Source of the DNA: Ophioderma brevispina | Lineage: Eukaryota > Echinodermata > Ophiuroidea > Amphilepidida > Ophiodermatidae | Length of the DNA stretch: 64,000 nucleotides | Assembly (NCBI GenBank): GCA_023653785.1 | Contig: JAMKCH010001614.1 | Location: 1-64,000 of the forward strand | Reading direction: 5' to 3' | In this document: one piece after another, positions 11,031 through 22,585 of the stretch | Layout: the number at the start of each line of letters is the position of its first letter | Numbering within the stretch: position 1 is the first letter of the stretch | Position numbers and translations under genes: made by a program | The notes under the pieces: generated by a model | Database searches by the model: none | Told to the model about the DNA's origin: nothing | Seen by the model: only the letters and a program-made list of their open reading frames with translations

Positions 11031-11937
11031 TCATAATGTTCACTTAACAAGTAATTAGCTTTTCAAAATTGTTATCATCACAGATATTTTCAGGTTATAA
11101 AATTTCACTTTTTAACATTGCATGACAAATTTATGAACAACGAAAATGTCGTTAAGATCGGAGCAAAGGTAGGCCCAGACAGTGCGGTGTCAGGGTGATC
11201 ATGGGGCGGGGTGTGTGCCTTTCCCCGCATTTTTTTTTCTTTTTCCCAGTATCCCCCCCGCCTGAAACGCCCCTCCCCCCACCCAGAAAAATAATAGATC
11301 TTTGGCAAAATCAGTGATTTGGGGCAAAAAAACAAAGCACCAATTTTTTAGCAAAAACAGCAATTTGGGACCAATAATGGTTAACAATCTGCAAAATTTG
11401 GCTTCCCAAAATGTAACTTCGTCCCCATCCCTACCACCCACCGCCGAAATCCCCCCCCCAAAAAAAAAAGAAGAAAACATATACGGAACATGCAGAAGGC
11501 ACTATGATGAGTCAGGTAAGACATACATCTGCCACCATCTGTAGCCCTGCGGTGCCCGGAAGGAGCAGGAATTTGAGAAAATAGCCTTACTTTCTTTTCC
11601 CAAGAGGCTTCCCGCTTCCCGTATGAGCTACGTCAATGAGAACCCCTTTTCCTCCGCGACCATAGCTACCCAACTGGGGGGGGGTGTCTTTGGGGCCGGG
11701 AGTGCGGTGTGAGTTCCTTGTTTTTGCACATTTAATTTTGGCAGTATTAAATGTTTTCAACCACCTGGCTTCATAGCGCATGTTGAGCTGGGGGCCTAAA
11801 ACTCGACAGCTCTTGACATATCATTTTGCGGCATATAAGGCAATACACTATCTTTGGAGAAAATATAGTAACGTCTCTTTAAGTTTTGCGTCATGTGCAG
11901 AGTGATCATCCCGTTTAGTGACCGCTCCATTCAAACT
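11031..11937. other. No gene recognised; mixed C-run and A-run sequence
   Basis: 11190-11480 alternates C-rich (CCCCCCCGCC, GCCCCTCCCCCCA) and AT-rich blocks with AGCAAAAACAGCAATTTGGG-type words. It looks like repeat-derived filler. Overlapping open frames on both strands are caused by the skewed composition. Confidence 0.45.
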
Positions 11938-11975
11938 CTAGCGTTGCGCCCCGCGCGAGCGCGGGCAACCGCTAG
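11938..11975. repeat. GC-rich hairpin in AT-rich DNA
   Basis: CTAGCGTTGCGCCCCGCGC is mirrored by GCGCGGGCAACCGCTAG with a GA loop, giving an arm of about 17 bp with small bulges. It could be the end of a mobile element or a recombination scar. Confidence 0.7.
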
Positions 11976-13135
11976 TTCTGTAATATTTCCTAGACACGTA
12001 GTACAATTTGTGTTTCAATAGATCGAAGTCCATATTAGCGAAAAATGTCAGTGGTTTAGTAACTGAACATCGGCTTTATGCGTTGACAGTGGGAATTGCA
12101 CAAGGTACAATTACACTTCATTCACAAAATCTTTCCCATACATGACATTGTTCCATTATACAGTTTGCTAGTTCCGATATTTCGTCCGTGTTGTGTCATC
12201 CACTTCACATTGCTATCGGACCTCGTGCCACAGCGCATTGCCATGTCCGGTTTCCACTGAATGTACATGCATGACCCTATCAGTAATTGGTGGAATAGAG
12301 CACACCAACAAGTATTAGGGCATGGTTACGTTCGTAATTAAACGTCGTCCCCTCGATTTGTTGGTGGTTTCCGAATTCTTTGACGTGTGTTCGCAATGGA
12401 GTAGCGGTTCCTCCCGGCGGCATATCTAGGACTACCTTTATAAATATTGCTGATTGTCCGTAAAAGTTTCTTCGTGGCTATAATATTCCGCCGCCCTGAT
12501 GTAGGCCAAGAATTTTCCAATAAAATTGGAATTCAGCCTTATGACGTGCTACCATGCCCTATCAGTTGGTTTAAAAAAATCGAAACCGTCTTCGCCTGGC
12601 CATTTGAGAAAATTGCGGAACGTAAACTATGTTTGGGTGATTGTTAAAATCATCGACAACCTAATTATTTTGTCTCAAAGGCAGCCATCTTGTTGGAGTA
12701 GGCTGATAAGTTAAGGTATCCACTCTATCTAGGCCGATGGATAAGAAATCTATCGTAGCGAAACCGGGGTGCAAACGCTGCTAATAAATATTAACTCTCT
12801 ACAATTGGATTCTATAAGTTTTTTATTATTTCGTGAAAAGTTTCCTGTTTCATATTAATTTCGAGGTTAATTTGTATCAATTCGCCATGCATAGAAGCCC
12901 GCGTCATGACTGTCAAACAAGCAATACAGTATGTATTCCTTCTTATATTTTGAAAGTAAATTTCACGAATCATTTAAAGGAATATCTCGTGATCGACAGC
13001 CTCGCGCATTCCCCCTACTTACTACAAAAAAATGAGATTTTCATATAATCTGAAATTTTGTATTTGCTATCGGTAAACGAACATAAATTACCACACAATG
13101 GCTATATGGGGCAGCGTAATGCCAACATTCGCTCA
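11976..13135. other. No gene recognised
   Basis: Several 60-70 codon frames occur (for example 12447-12647 and 12833-13048), but none has a recognisable domain or supporting context. Confidence 0.45.
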
Positions 13136-13139
13136 TAAC

Positions 13140-13232
13140 ATCAAAACGCAGTCACATATTTCTTGCCATAAATGATGTGACCTGTGACATAAATGGCATA
13201 TTTCTTGGCATAAACGATGTGACCTGTGACGT
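13140..13232. repeat. Two-copy direct repeat, about 56 bp
   Basis: CATATTTCTTGCCATAAATG then ATGTGACCTGTGACATAA is repeated almost exactly at 13196 (CATATTTCTTGGCATAAACG then ATGTGACCTGTGACGTAA). Confidence 0.85.
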
Positions 13233-13549
13233 AATTGGTGCAGTCATTGCAACATAGAATTAGCAGTCAAGCTACAGTCAAAACTTTACACTGAAAATTA
13301 TGTATTTATTTTAAAGAATATTTCGTAGAATATTCCGTTTTATTCTGTTGAGACGATAAGTAAAACATGATTCAAATAGATTGTGTCAACAATCACATGG
13401 TGCGGTTTAACTATACGCGATTTCTTTGATGCCAATATTGTCAGATAAATGGAGGCAAACCCATTTTACTTTTTATACTTGAAGAGACGCAATGCATTTC
13501 CAAAATATGCACCCTCATTTTTAGAAACTTATTTAATATTTAAATGCAC

Positions 13550-13845
13550 ACCAATGTTTTAAATCATATCATTCTGAAGTGAATAAGCCAAAAACGCCGT
13601 TTTCATGTAGTAAAAGATGAGTTAGTATTTCCTATCGTGCATGAAAGAAATCAAAACATGCTTTTCTGTAGGATCGATTCGGACAGCAAGCAAGTTAAGC
13701 TTAATATTTTAACTTTACTTTTTTTCTACTTATTTTCCCAATAAACCTCTCAAACGTTCTCGGTAGGTGCTCTACATCCATTCAAGTGCAAATTTAGAGA
13801 AATTTGCATCCTCAGAAAATTCCCCTTTAAACACTTCCGATATCT
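13550..13845 (+). repeat. Dispersed repeat, copy 1 (relative at 53785-54075)
   Basis: Shares CACCAATGT.TTA, CTGAAGTGAATAAGC, GAAA.TCAAAACA.G.TTTTCT, AACGTTCTCGGT.GGT.CTAC and AGAAATT.G.ATTCTCA in the same order and spacing with 53785-54075. No coding content is seen; the family is unknown. Confidence 0.75.
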
Positions 13846-14368
13846 TTTTATGTGTAAATTCACCGTTCGAGCTAAAATTTGCAGGAATTATCATTCTTAG
13901 AATATTCCCTCCTATTTCTTAACAGAAATCTTACATTGTAGTAGCTAGGGGGATGATCCTTAAAGCACGAACTGTGTCGTCAACCGTTACAATTGAGGCG
14001 TTTGGATAACATTGCCAAACAGTAACAAGCCATGAAAACGTGTTTCTAAAGTAATCTATCAACTCCATACGTCATGCAATTATATTTGTCTAGATGCTTC
14101 AAATAACAAATTATGAAATAAGACGGCTATTTACTCTCACTGGGAAAACGTATTGCGTTACATATTGAAATTATGCCTCAGTGAAACCCGTAAATATTTG
14201 TGCAATTGTTGAAGATCAGTTTGGTCTCTTGTTCCCATCCGTAACGTTTAAACAAACATTGTTGATCAGTGTTTGATCCCTTACTCTTTATACCATTGAG
14301 TAAAAAATATTGAAGTATCATGATGGTTTTTTTTTTTGTGTGATTTCCTGCAATTGTTTTTGGATTCC

Positions 14369-14460
14369 TTAAAGCAATAACAGCACATTTCTAAAGAGCG
14401 CCCCCAATTGTCAAATTTGATATTTTGGCAGAGTTATGTTGGTAATTATCAGACGTTAGT
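14369..14460 (-). repeat. Terminal fragment of the AAAGCAATA MITE family
   Basis: TTAAAGCAATAACAGCACAT, then AAGAGCGCCCCCAATT, GATATTTTGGC and AGTTATGTTGGT, match the inverted right end of the element at 18810-19366. The fragment stops where the element at 14466 begins. Confidence 0.75.
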
Positions 14461-14465
14461 CTGTA

Positions 14466-15543
14466 CCGTGTGTCCCAAAAAAACGCAACACTTGGTGGCA
14501 GGCGTCATAAGTTTTGAACAAAAGCACGTGACTACTTATTCTTTGTTGTAAAGTAAGATTGGAATGTTAGCTAATATTCCTGGAAATTTCATAAAGGCAG
14601 AGTCAATAGTTTTTAAGATATGACCCCAACAATCAAGTAACCCGCAGAACCCATTTTACAAAAATGAGAAGCTGGTTAACTACAAGACTGGCAATGAAGA
14701 ACAGAATGGCAAATAGAATATTGATTGCAATCAGCATTTACTAAGTCAAATGACTGCATTTACATAATTATTATTTAACTTATCATAATAAAACATTAAT
14801 TTATTGGTGATAAAAATATGTTTCAAGAAGATATAAAACTATGACTAAGTCATAGATAAGCTCCACATTACAAAAAATGATAAATGCGTTGGGCTGCAAC
14901 TTGCTTGTTACTGAAATAATGTTACATTCTCAACTTTATGAAGGTAAAACCTATGTTTTCAACACAAAACTCAATAACAATATCAGTATATTTATTCTGT
15001 CATTAAATTTTGGGTTAAGATAACTCTGTGTGTGCCCTCACAAAATGATGATGAATGATTAGCTCTAATCCAATGCAGTCTTATTTGGACAATACGAAGA
15101 GTTCGTTGATCATACATTCCTAATTCGATCTTTTAAAGCTTTTTAAGTGTGTTAAAATGCATGTTTTTTTTAGTTGTTATTACCAATGGAACATTCATAT
15201 GCTAATATTTGTTGCAGCCCCTGTCTTTTAAAAAGGGGAAATGGTGGACGGGTGGTTGGGACTTTGAGATTCATATTGGTGGTCCTGGGCGCAAAACTCA
15301 CAGTCCCGTATTTGTAGTTAATAGCGCCTCAATTTGGTTAAATGGGTCCTGCAGGTTACTTAATTTCTGGGGCCATATCTTAAAAAATATTGACTCTACC
15401 TTTATGAACTTTTCAGGGATATTAACTAACAATCCCATCTTACCTAACAACAAAGGATAAGTAGTCATGTGCAATTTTGTTTCAAACTATTAGGCTCCTG
15501 CCACCAAGTTTGCGGGTTTTTTTTTGGACAACAAACAAAACGG
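14466..15543. mobile_element. Mariner-type non-autonomous element with arms of about 215 bp
   Basis: Starting at TA-CCGTGTGTCCCAAAAAAAC, the left arm runs to about 14680. It is mirrored by about 15318-15543, for example ACTTGGTGGCAGGCGTCATA against GCTCCTGCCACCAAGT inverted, and GACTACTTATTCTTTGTTGT against its inverted partner near 15455. Both ends read TACCGT outward to inward, giving a TA flank. The 640 bp interior shows no transposase. The TGTCCCAAAA end and TA flank are typical of mariner-type elements. Confidence 0.8.
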
Positions 15544-16850
15544 TATATTGGAATTGGTCTACTTTTGAAATCCAAAAATGTGCCGACAGAAAACAGTAAT
15601 GTGCACGTTTGGGGGAGGTACTGCCTTTTGCATTGTGAGAAAAAATTTGACTTCTGTCAACGGTTTTGAATAGAGGGAGCGGGTTTTGGGAGCTATAAAT
15701 TGGATTGTTATGGTTTTGAAGTCTTCTCCAGGCCGAAGGCTTGTTTTGTTTTGTTTTTTGTGAAGGAAAAAGGTGGAATTTTTGGACGATTTGTGAGGCA
15801 AGTAGTTTTTTCAGAAATGCAAGAATGAAAGTACATCTAGAGACTTCCAATGTAGAATATTTCCATTCCTAATGGTGGTATCATATTGAGAAAACATATA
15901 AAGAGTGTGTCGCAGGGAGAGAGAGGGGGTGAATTATAAACTATTGGGAATCTGAGGGCATTTGGATGATTTATAACACAGAACATTTTAGAGTATTACT
16001 GAAGAAAGATATAAGTTGGTTGTTTTTTTTAATTGGTAGAAGAATGTTACCTTTTTTTGCAAATGGTTTCAACTTGCATTGTGGAACAAAGAATGTTGAA
16101 GAAATCAATGAAACAAAAATCCAATAACCCCCTAATACATGTGTCAATTATCCAAACTAATTGCTGGTAAAATATTTAACATCACAATTTTAAACATGCA
16201 TCGAGTTCCTCATCTATTGTGTTTGGTATATGGTGAAATAGATTAAATATTCTACTCTCATAAAGCTTTACCACCCACCTAATTTGTGCGTCTTAATGCT
16301 TTGCAGAAAAATCAGTCATGAATTCCAATATCCCATAATACATCGTGTCACATTATCCCCGTCTACACAGGCATATAGCAAATCACAGATGTGGATCATC
16401 AGGTCCCCATATTGTGTTTTATGGGATACGGTGATACATGCATTATAATCATGTTTCTTGTCCTTGGCCACTTAAGTGCTCTCCTCCATGGGGCTGCCTC
16501 TATGGTCTATAGGCCTACTGAACTCTTTATGTCAAATTTACAATGTTTTTTCTTGCTAACTAATCTAATAAATTCAAATAATTTAGCTCATGCTGTGGCT
16601 AGAGTTAGTTATAATCCAAAAATGTTTGTAAATGAGAAACAAAATAAGTCCAATTTGAAATCTTAAACATGACATCTTGTCATATAGTTTTTTTTTTAGG
16701 TATTTGGAAAGACTATGTAACATGTAGAGTTGGAAATGTGGTCCAGGCTGTAAAATCAGAGAAGTGAGAAGTATGAGAGTGATGGGTGAGCGGGCACTCA
16801 ACTTTTTTGCGTACGGATTGTGTGGCCGAACTTCCACTAGAGCTGTGCAC
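15544..16850. other. No gene recognised
   Basis: Open frames such as 15482-15850 on minus and 16391-16666 on plus have no recognisable domains. Part of the first lies over the inverted-repeat arm. Confidence 0.45.
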
Positions 16851-16854
16851 TGAG

Positions 16855-17150
16855 TTTGCTTTAATTATGGCCCTTTCGAATTAGAACAAATTGGAGGAAA
16901 CTTGTAGGCTTTTGAACTAAAATTTGGCTCAAATTCAGCTAAGGAAAAAAGGGAGAGTATGAGAGTTAGAGGGCGAGAAGACCGGGGGGCACTCTGGGTA
17001 GGGAAGTGTGTTGCCCGACTTTTTGACTTAGGACTTGGAACTGTTTTTTTTTGGACTCTTTTAATTATGGCCATAGAAAATGGATTTGGGAGGAAATAGG
17101 CAAGCTTTTAGAACTCAATTCGGCTCAAATTAAGCTGCTTCTGAGGCAAA
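16855..17150. repeat. Two-copy tandem duplication, about 200 bp unit
   Basis: CTTTAATTATGGCC ... AGGAAACTTGTAGGCTTTTG ... AATTTGGCTCAAATTCAGCT (16859-16940) recurs as CTTTTAATTATGGCC ... AGGAAATAGGCAAGCTTTTA ... AATTCGGCTCAAATTAAGCT (17058-17143). Confidence 0.8.
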
Positions 17151-17224
17151 CTATTTCCCAAAAGGGACCTCAAAAACTAAATTAGCTTCAACTGAAGTAT
17201 TAAGTACTCAGTGCTGGAGTGCTG

Positions 17225-17650
17225 TAGCGGCATGAAATGGGGTTGTCCGGGAAAGGAGAACCCTGTGTTGGTTTGGAAGGAGACCATGGGCTAGTTGAGG
17301 AAGTGGACCCTGGGGTAATTGGGAAGCGAATCTGGGTTTAGTTCATAAAAGATCATGTTGTCGGAAACGGAGACCTATGATTTTGGAATTGGCCAAGTTT
17401 TGGGTTAGTTGGGCAAGGGCACCTGTGTTAGAGGAGGAGAATTTTAGTTACTTGACTGCTTGAAAGAAGGATGCTCGTGGCAGCTGGGAAGGGGCTCTGA
17501 GACAGATGAAAAGGGATCTTGTGTAGTTGAAAGGGCCAATTGTGGCAGTTAAGACCTTAGACTCTGGGGATGTCAATAAAGTGGACTTAAGTTGCAAGGG
17601 GCCCTGGGGTATTTAAACAGGTGCCCTGGGGTATTTAAACAGAGGGCCCC
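17225..17650. repeat. Degenerate minisatellite, about 25-30 bp unit
   Basis: Units resemble CCCTGGGGTAATTGGGAAGC with GGA or AGGG linkers. They drift strongly, and the last two are near-perfect copies of GCCCTGGGGTATTTAAACAG at about 17611 and 17630. A C-run at 17648-17659 closes the array. Confidence 0.65.
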
Positions 17651-17769
17651 CCCCCCCCCTGGGTAGTGCCAAAGTTTAATAACACTACAGGTCACGTCTT
17701 GCTACGGTTCCGTACGGGACCTAACAACCCCCCGTCACGAATTGCGAAGAGCCGAGAACCGCGAAATTC

Positions 17770-18248
17770 TAGTTGTCTATGAAACATACTGCAACGAGAA
17801 TACTCAAAAATGCGTATTTATTTATCATAAAATAATATAAGCGGTTTTGTAATTAGAATTGGGGTCCCACATTGTACTTAAAACGTCAAGCTGGAAAAGC
17901 TAAGTTAATGTCCGTCCCCTGGATGAAATAGTGCCCACCTCAAATAGTGACCTCTAACTTGACTTGCATGAACTGATGGAACAACTAATAGATTAGCGTA
18001 GACACGTATATGTCGCTATTTCCCGGCTTTTCATATTTGAAGGCCGGTTCCAGCAGAATTATTATCGGAGATCCTCCGTATTAAATTTCTACCTACAAAA
18101 CTCCTTCTGTTGCGACACATCGACATTTTTGAGCTTAATCCATTCACAGTGATAGTTTACTAGCCAGTACCAATGCAACCATGTAAATCTCAAAATTTTT
18201 TGGAAAATTTTGGCGCTCTTTCAAAAATGTGCTATTATTTATTGCTTT
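17770..18248 (-). mobile_element. Truncated inverted copy of the AAAGCAATA MITE
   Basis: Read on the minus strand from 18248 (TAAAGCAATAAATAATAGCA) it follows the element at 18810-19366 for about 470 bp. It shares AAGTCAAGTTAGAGGT, TGAGGTGG.CACTA.TTCATC and the TGTGAATGG.TTAAGCTC.AAAATGTC block. It loses similarity at about 17770 and so lacks its other end. Confidence 0.75.
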
Positions 18249-18809
18249 ACTATTTTCCCTTCTACACGTGTTTGGTTTAATACGGCCCTAAAATCAATTT
18301 TGGCCAATATTATACAATTACCGTATTATCATTTTTATCCTTGCAAGCTATTCCACTATCGTGAAGCATATTATTAGTTTTTGATCGAGAAATCGCCTCT
18401 CTTATCAGTTACGTGTAAAAACATAATACTCTCAAGCTTTATTGGATTTTATCCTCAGCCCAACAACCTATACCTACATTGTTATAATAGAAAAAATAAT
18501 ATGCATTGTTCTTGCGTTGCTTTACACAAATGTCGTGGAAACAGGCTTTCGTGCTCACACGGCATCATTGTTTTATTTGAGGTTTGTTTTGTGGTTTTTA
18601 TTGCTTTTTTATGGCACTGTCTCAGACTAGAACTAGTGGCGATATATCTGTACCTTGCGTTTTTTTGCTTAAGATGAGAATGGACTTATCCCGGTATACA
18701 GTAAGCAATTGATTCACTAGTGTCATTGATTTTGTGTAACAATCAAGATCTTCAACTGCCCTCTTCTCAACACTCCTCCCTCCAGTAAACAATCGACGTA
18801 TACCCATTC
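18249..18809. other. Spacer between two inverted MITE copies; no gene assigned
   Basis: Open frames at 18381-18677 and 18442-18630 overlap in different phases. The second is hydrophobic enough to look membrane-like, but neither has a recognisable family, initiation context or homologous neighbour. Confidence 0.4.
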
Positions 18810-19366
18810 AAAAGCATTTAGCCACATTTTTATTGAGAGGCGGCGCCCTCAATTTTAAAATTTTGAGATTTCCTTACAACGGTTTGCATTGGTAACGGGC
18901 TATAACTATACCTGTGAATGGTTAAGCTCGAAAATGTCTATGTGTCACAAACAAGAATTTTGTAATAGAAAAATTAATATCGGGATCCCGATATAATTCA
19001 AAACTGCTGCTGGAAACGGCTCCAATGTGAAATAGCCGGAAGTAGCACCATGTACATATCTAACGCTCATCCATAGTTGTTTTATTGGGTTCATCAGGCA
19101 AGTCAAGTTAGAGGTTTATGTTCCTTGAGGTGGCACTAATTTCATCATGGACTGACATACACGTAGCATTCTCCAGCTCCGCCGTCAAGTCCAATCTGGG
19201 ATCCCAATTTTAATTACAAATGCCTTATTTTATGATAAAATCCGCATTTTTTAGCATTTCGTTTGCAGGTATGGTTTCGTAGACAATGACCAACATAACT
19301 CGGCAAAAATATCCAATTTTTGAAAATTGGGGGCGCTCTTCAAAAAATTGACTAATATTGCTTTAA
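18810..19366 (+). mobile_element. MITE, 0.56 kb, AAAGCAATA...TATTGCTTT ends
   Basis: The left end (AAAGCATTTAGCCACATTTT then GAGAGGCGGCGCCCTCAATT) is mirrored by AATTGGGGGCGCTCTTCAAA followed by TATTGCTTTAAA near 19325-19366, giving ends of about 45 bp. It is the most complete of three copies in the window (17770-18248, 14369-14460). Confidence 0.75.
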
Positions 19367-19754
19367 ATTTGATTCGTTTGGTCCAATGTTATTAAATAAT
19401 GTCCCATCAGACACAAAATCGCATGCATTATAAACCGGTATTAAAGGCCTTACCTTTTCCTTCCCCGTATCGATTGGTTTTAGAACAGAGCAAGGATTAA
19501 CATTACTGATGAAAGTACTGTTCCATCACAATACGATGTAATCCGAGAGCAAAGAGCTCAAATGAATCCATTCAATATCAATTTTACCTTATTTAATATA
19601 TTTATGTTACTTACCTTAGAAGTTGATAGAGGAAAAGGTGAAAGGCTTTCATTTTGTTCCACCATTTGCGCACTTACAGTCTGAAGCGTGGGAGTCTGTC
19701 TTAGGTGTGTGATGCGTACAAAGTTGTTTAAGAAATCTTAGTCCATGTTATTTG

Positions 19755-20132
19755 TATGGAGGATATACGCAAAATAGGCTAAGGTCCAATTTTATTCAGC
19801 AAAGGTCAAGTTCTTATTCTGGTTTGATTGAGTTTAAAAGTATCTTTTTAAAATTTTAATAAAATTACATTGATTTAAAGTATGTTTGGTATATTTGCCC
19901 TCTTGGCATCTACTCGTGGTTACAAGGGAGGGGGAACTTTCCCCACACACTTCAATGGGGGACATGACAAATTCCAGATGCTCAAGTGTAGGTCTACCTA
20001 CATAATTTTAATTCAATGTCATTTTAATCATTTTTTAAAGATACTTTTAAACTCACTCAAACCAGTACAACCTTGACCTTCGCTGAATAAACATTCGACC
20101 TTTAGCCTATTGTGTGCTGTCTATCTCCATAA
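19755..20132. mobile_element. MITE, about 0.38 kb, arms of about 120 bp
   Basis: Left arm TATGGAGGATATACGCAAAA, TAGGCTAAGGTC, TTTATTCAGCAAAGGTCAAG and GAGTTTAAAAGTATCTTT is mirrored on the right (AAAGATACTTTTAAACTC at 20037, CTTGACCTTCGCTGAATAAA at 20072, GACCTTTAGCCTA at 20098). The middle has a 64-codon frame without meaning. Confidence 0.8.
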
Positions 20133-20185
20133 CGATTGCATTTTTACAGACACGTCACCATAGACTTTTTTAAGCTTTTGTTTAA

Positions 20186-20204
20186 AAAAAAAAAAAAAAA
20201 AAAC
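20186..20204. repeat. A-run
   Basis: About 19 consecutive A residues, interrupted by no other base. Confidence 0.85.
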
Positions 20205-20652
20205 ACGAACATATTGAGCTATACTTAATGTTATTTGGACCATTATTATTTAAAATTTACCCTTAAGAAACTTTACAAGGTGGTTGTTCCGATTTATGTG
20301 TATGTGTTCTCTACTTTATAGAAGAACCTGCACTTGCCATACAACCCATCAAACTTGCGTTTTTGATGGTAGAAGACTCAATAATGCATGTTGCACAGCC
20401 CTATTCAATTACTGTGCTAATAAAGTGGTTAACCACTAAACGACGGCGGTTTGTTGTTTATATCTTGGGAATGAAATGGATTCAAGGGCTCAAGTTTCAG
20501 GACGACAATGAGACAAATACGGTCTTTTCACTGATATCCAATCGATACTACTTCCGGGTAATTCAAGGGGGGTCCCAAGACGATCGGACACGCACCTTTA
20601 CAATAATTCTTCATATTTATAATTTGTGATTTGCATTATGTTGCACATGATT

Positions 20653-20699
20653 TTTTCACTCATCACTCACTCACTCACTCACTCACTCACTCACTTCCC
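20653..20699. repeat. (CACT)n microsatellite
   Basis: CACTCACTCACTCACTCACT-type tetranucleotide repeat after two CATCACT words. Confidence 0.95.
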
Positions 20700-22580
20700 T
20701 CACTTACCACCCCCCCAACCCGCAAAGCGGACACTCCCTACTGGTGAACCCAACTTACTACGAGTTTCCGCTTGTGTACCCCACGTACATATACGAAAAC
20801 TAAGCTACCTTATTATATCTAATGGGACACGCGAAGCAAAAGAGATTTGAGGCCTATTTCGTGTTCGTTCGTCGTTTTCCACTTGGTTTCCGCCCTAAAA
20901 ATCGTTTTCTCGTTCTTAAAAATGAAGTAATGCTCGATTATTTTTTTATTTGATTTCATGAAAACCAGATTTTTTCTCTTTCCCCCATTTTTGTTTTTAA
21001 ATAATATGCACTCTTTAAACAGGTTATAGCTTAAAACTTTTAAAGTCATCTAAATCGATAAAAATTTCATACATCATAAAATTAAGAAAATCGTTAGATT
21101 ATTTTAATTATCCTCTATCAACCTTAAGGAGATTAACCATGTAGTTTTTCCTCGATGACCCTCGAGAATATAACAATAATCGAATATGTGACAAAAACAT
21201 CCTTAAGTTAAAGTCCACAGAGATATTACCGACGCGGCGCAGGATTTCTTTTAATTCATTTAGAAAAACTCATACTTACCGTGTAATGGCAATCAATTCA
21301 TAGCAGAATTATGCTGGGGAATTATGTTTTATTAACTTCAGTTGAAATCTATTCAATTTTTGAAAACCGATCTATATTCAGAAAAGAATGAAATTACTTT
21401 TACGATCAATGGCCGGGGCTGCTTGATGGATTAAACTTTCAGCCTGTCGGTGAATGCGCCAGTTTCTTGAATCGTTTTTTCCTTGATTTTCTCTCTCTCA
21501 CTGTTTCTCTCTCTCTCTTTCTCTTTTTTCTTTGTTTGTTTGTTTGTGTGTTTCTTTCTTACATTCATTCTTTCTTTCTGTTCTTGTAAAAGGAAAATAT
21601 CGGCCGATTTTATTAACCGTAACTAAACTGAGATAAAAATGTGTACCTTGTAACCGTAAATCAGTGTCAGACATTGCATGCAGCATATAAGACACGTCGG
21701 TAATGTCTGTTTTATTTGCATATTTGTTATTTTCAGATTGAAAATTGCCATCCTCGCTGGAACGTAATTTGTAATTTACAGAATACAATCCAATCACCAA
21801 ACGCACCATTAGCTATAATTAGTTTTTGTGGGTCGAACGACTATAATTATCTTTCCCTGATCATGGATTGTAAAGAGGTATAACTGTAACACCTAAGGAC
21901 ATGTACAGCTTTCAGGCCAACTTGCCAATTTGTTTTCTACTCTCTTCCAGATAATAGGAATATTATAGTTACGAAATGGAAACATTGTAACTGAGATACT
22001 TAATTTACTTGAACATTTCCCAGTACGATCATACTACTTTGCAAAATTGTGTGTAAATGGCCACAACTTCCAAAACATAGCGTTAGTCTGCATACGCCTT
22101 AAATACATTTGACTAATTAGCTTTGCAAAACGCGATATCACGTTGTGTAAAACAGGAAGAATTGAAAACCCGAGATGTAACTAGGTAGCGTTCACATACA
22201 ATTAAGACAACAAGGATGAGATGAGTTTCTGACGTGTGAATGCTTTAATTTCAATTCATCTCAAGTTCAGCGGCAGCGCAATAAGCGTTTCATTTTATTT
22301 TTAGTCAGCATTTCCGGTCAATGCCTCTAAAAGTAACCAATCCGCGTTTTTGCAACAGCGGGTGGATTTGGACTGCCATGAGTGTCCTTTCCCTTCCCAG
22401 AATTTGACTTAGGCTTCTGAATCAATAAAGGTTTCAGTTACATGTTTGTGTCGGAAAAGTCCGCCACTGCCAGACGGATCACTGAAGCTCCCTGAAATTC
22501 ACGTGTCGCGTGTAATAGGTAAGACGCAGACATAGGGTGGTGTTTCATACACAGTGGTAACGCGCGTGTAACTGGTCTAA
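20700..22580. other. No gene recognised
   Basis: Contains a CT-rich microsatellite at 21489-21560 and otherwise AT-rich DNA. The minus frame at 21498-21809 gets its C-terminal Lys/Glu/Arg run from that microsatellite. Confidence 0.5.
21489..21575. repeat. Pyrimidine-rich microsatellite (CTCT/TTTG/TTTC)
   Basis: Successive blocks of TCTC, TTTC, GTTTGTTTGTTTG and TTTCTTTC. Confidence 0.85.
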
Positions 22581-22585
22581 TACAG

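Noticed and set aside
18381..18677. Possible membrane protein exon
   Set aside because: Two overlapping phases are equally open and hydrophobic, there is no family match, and it sits in a spacer between MITE copies.
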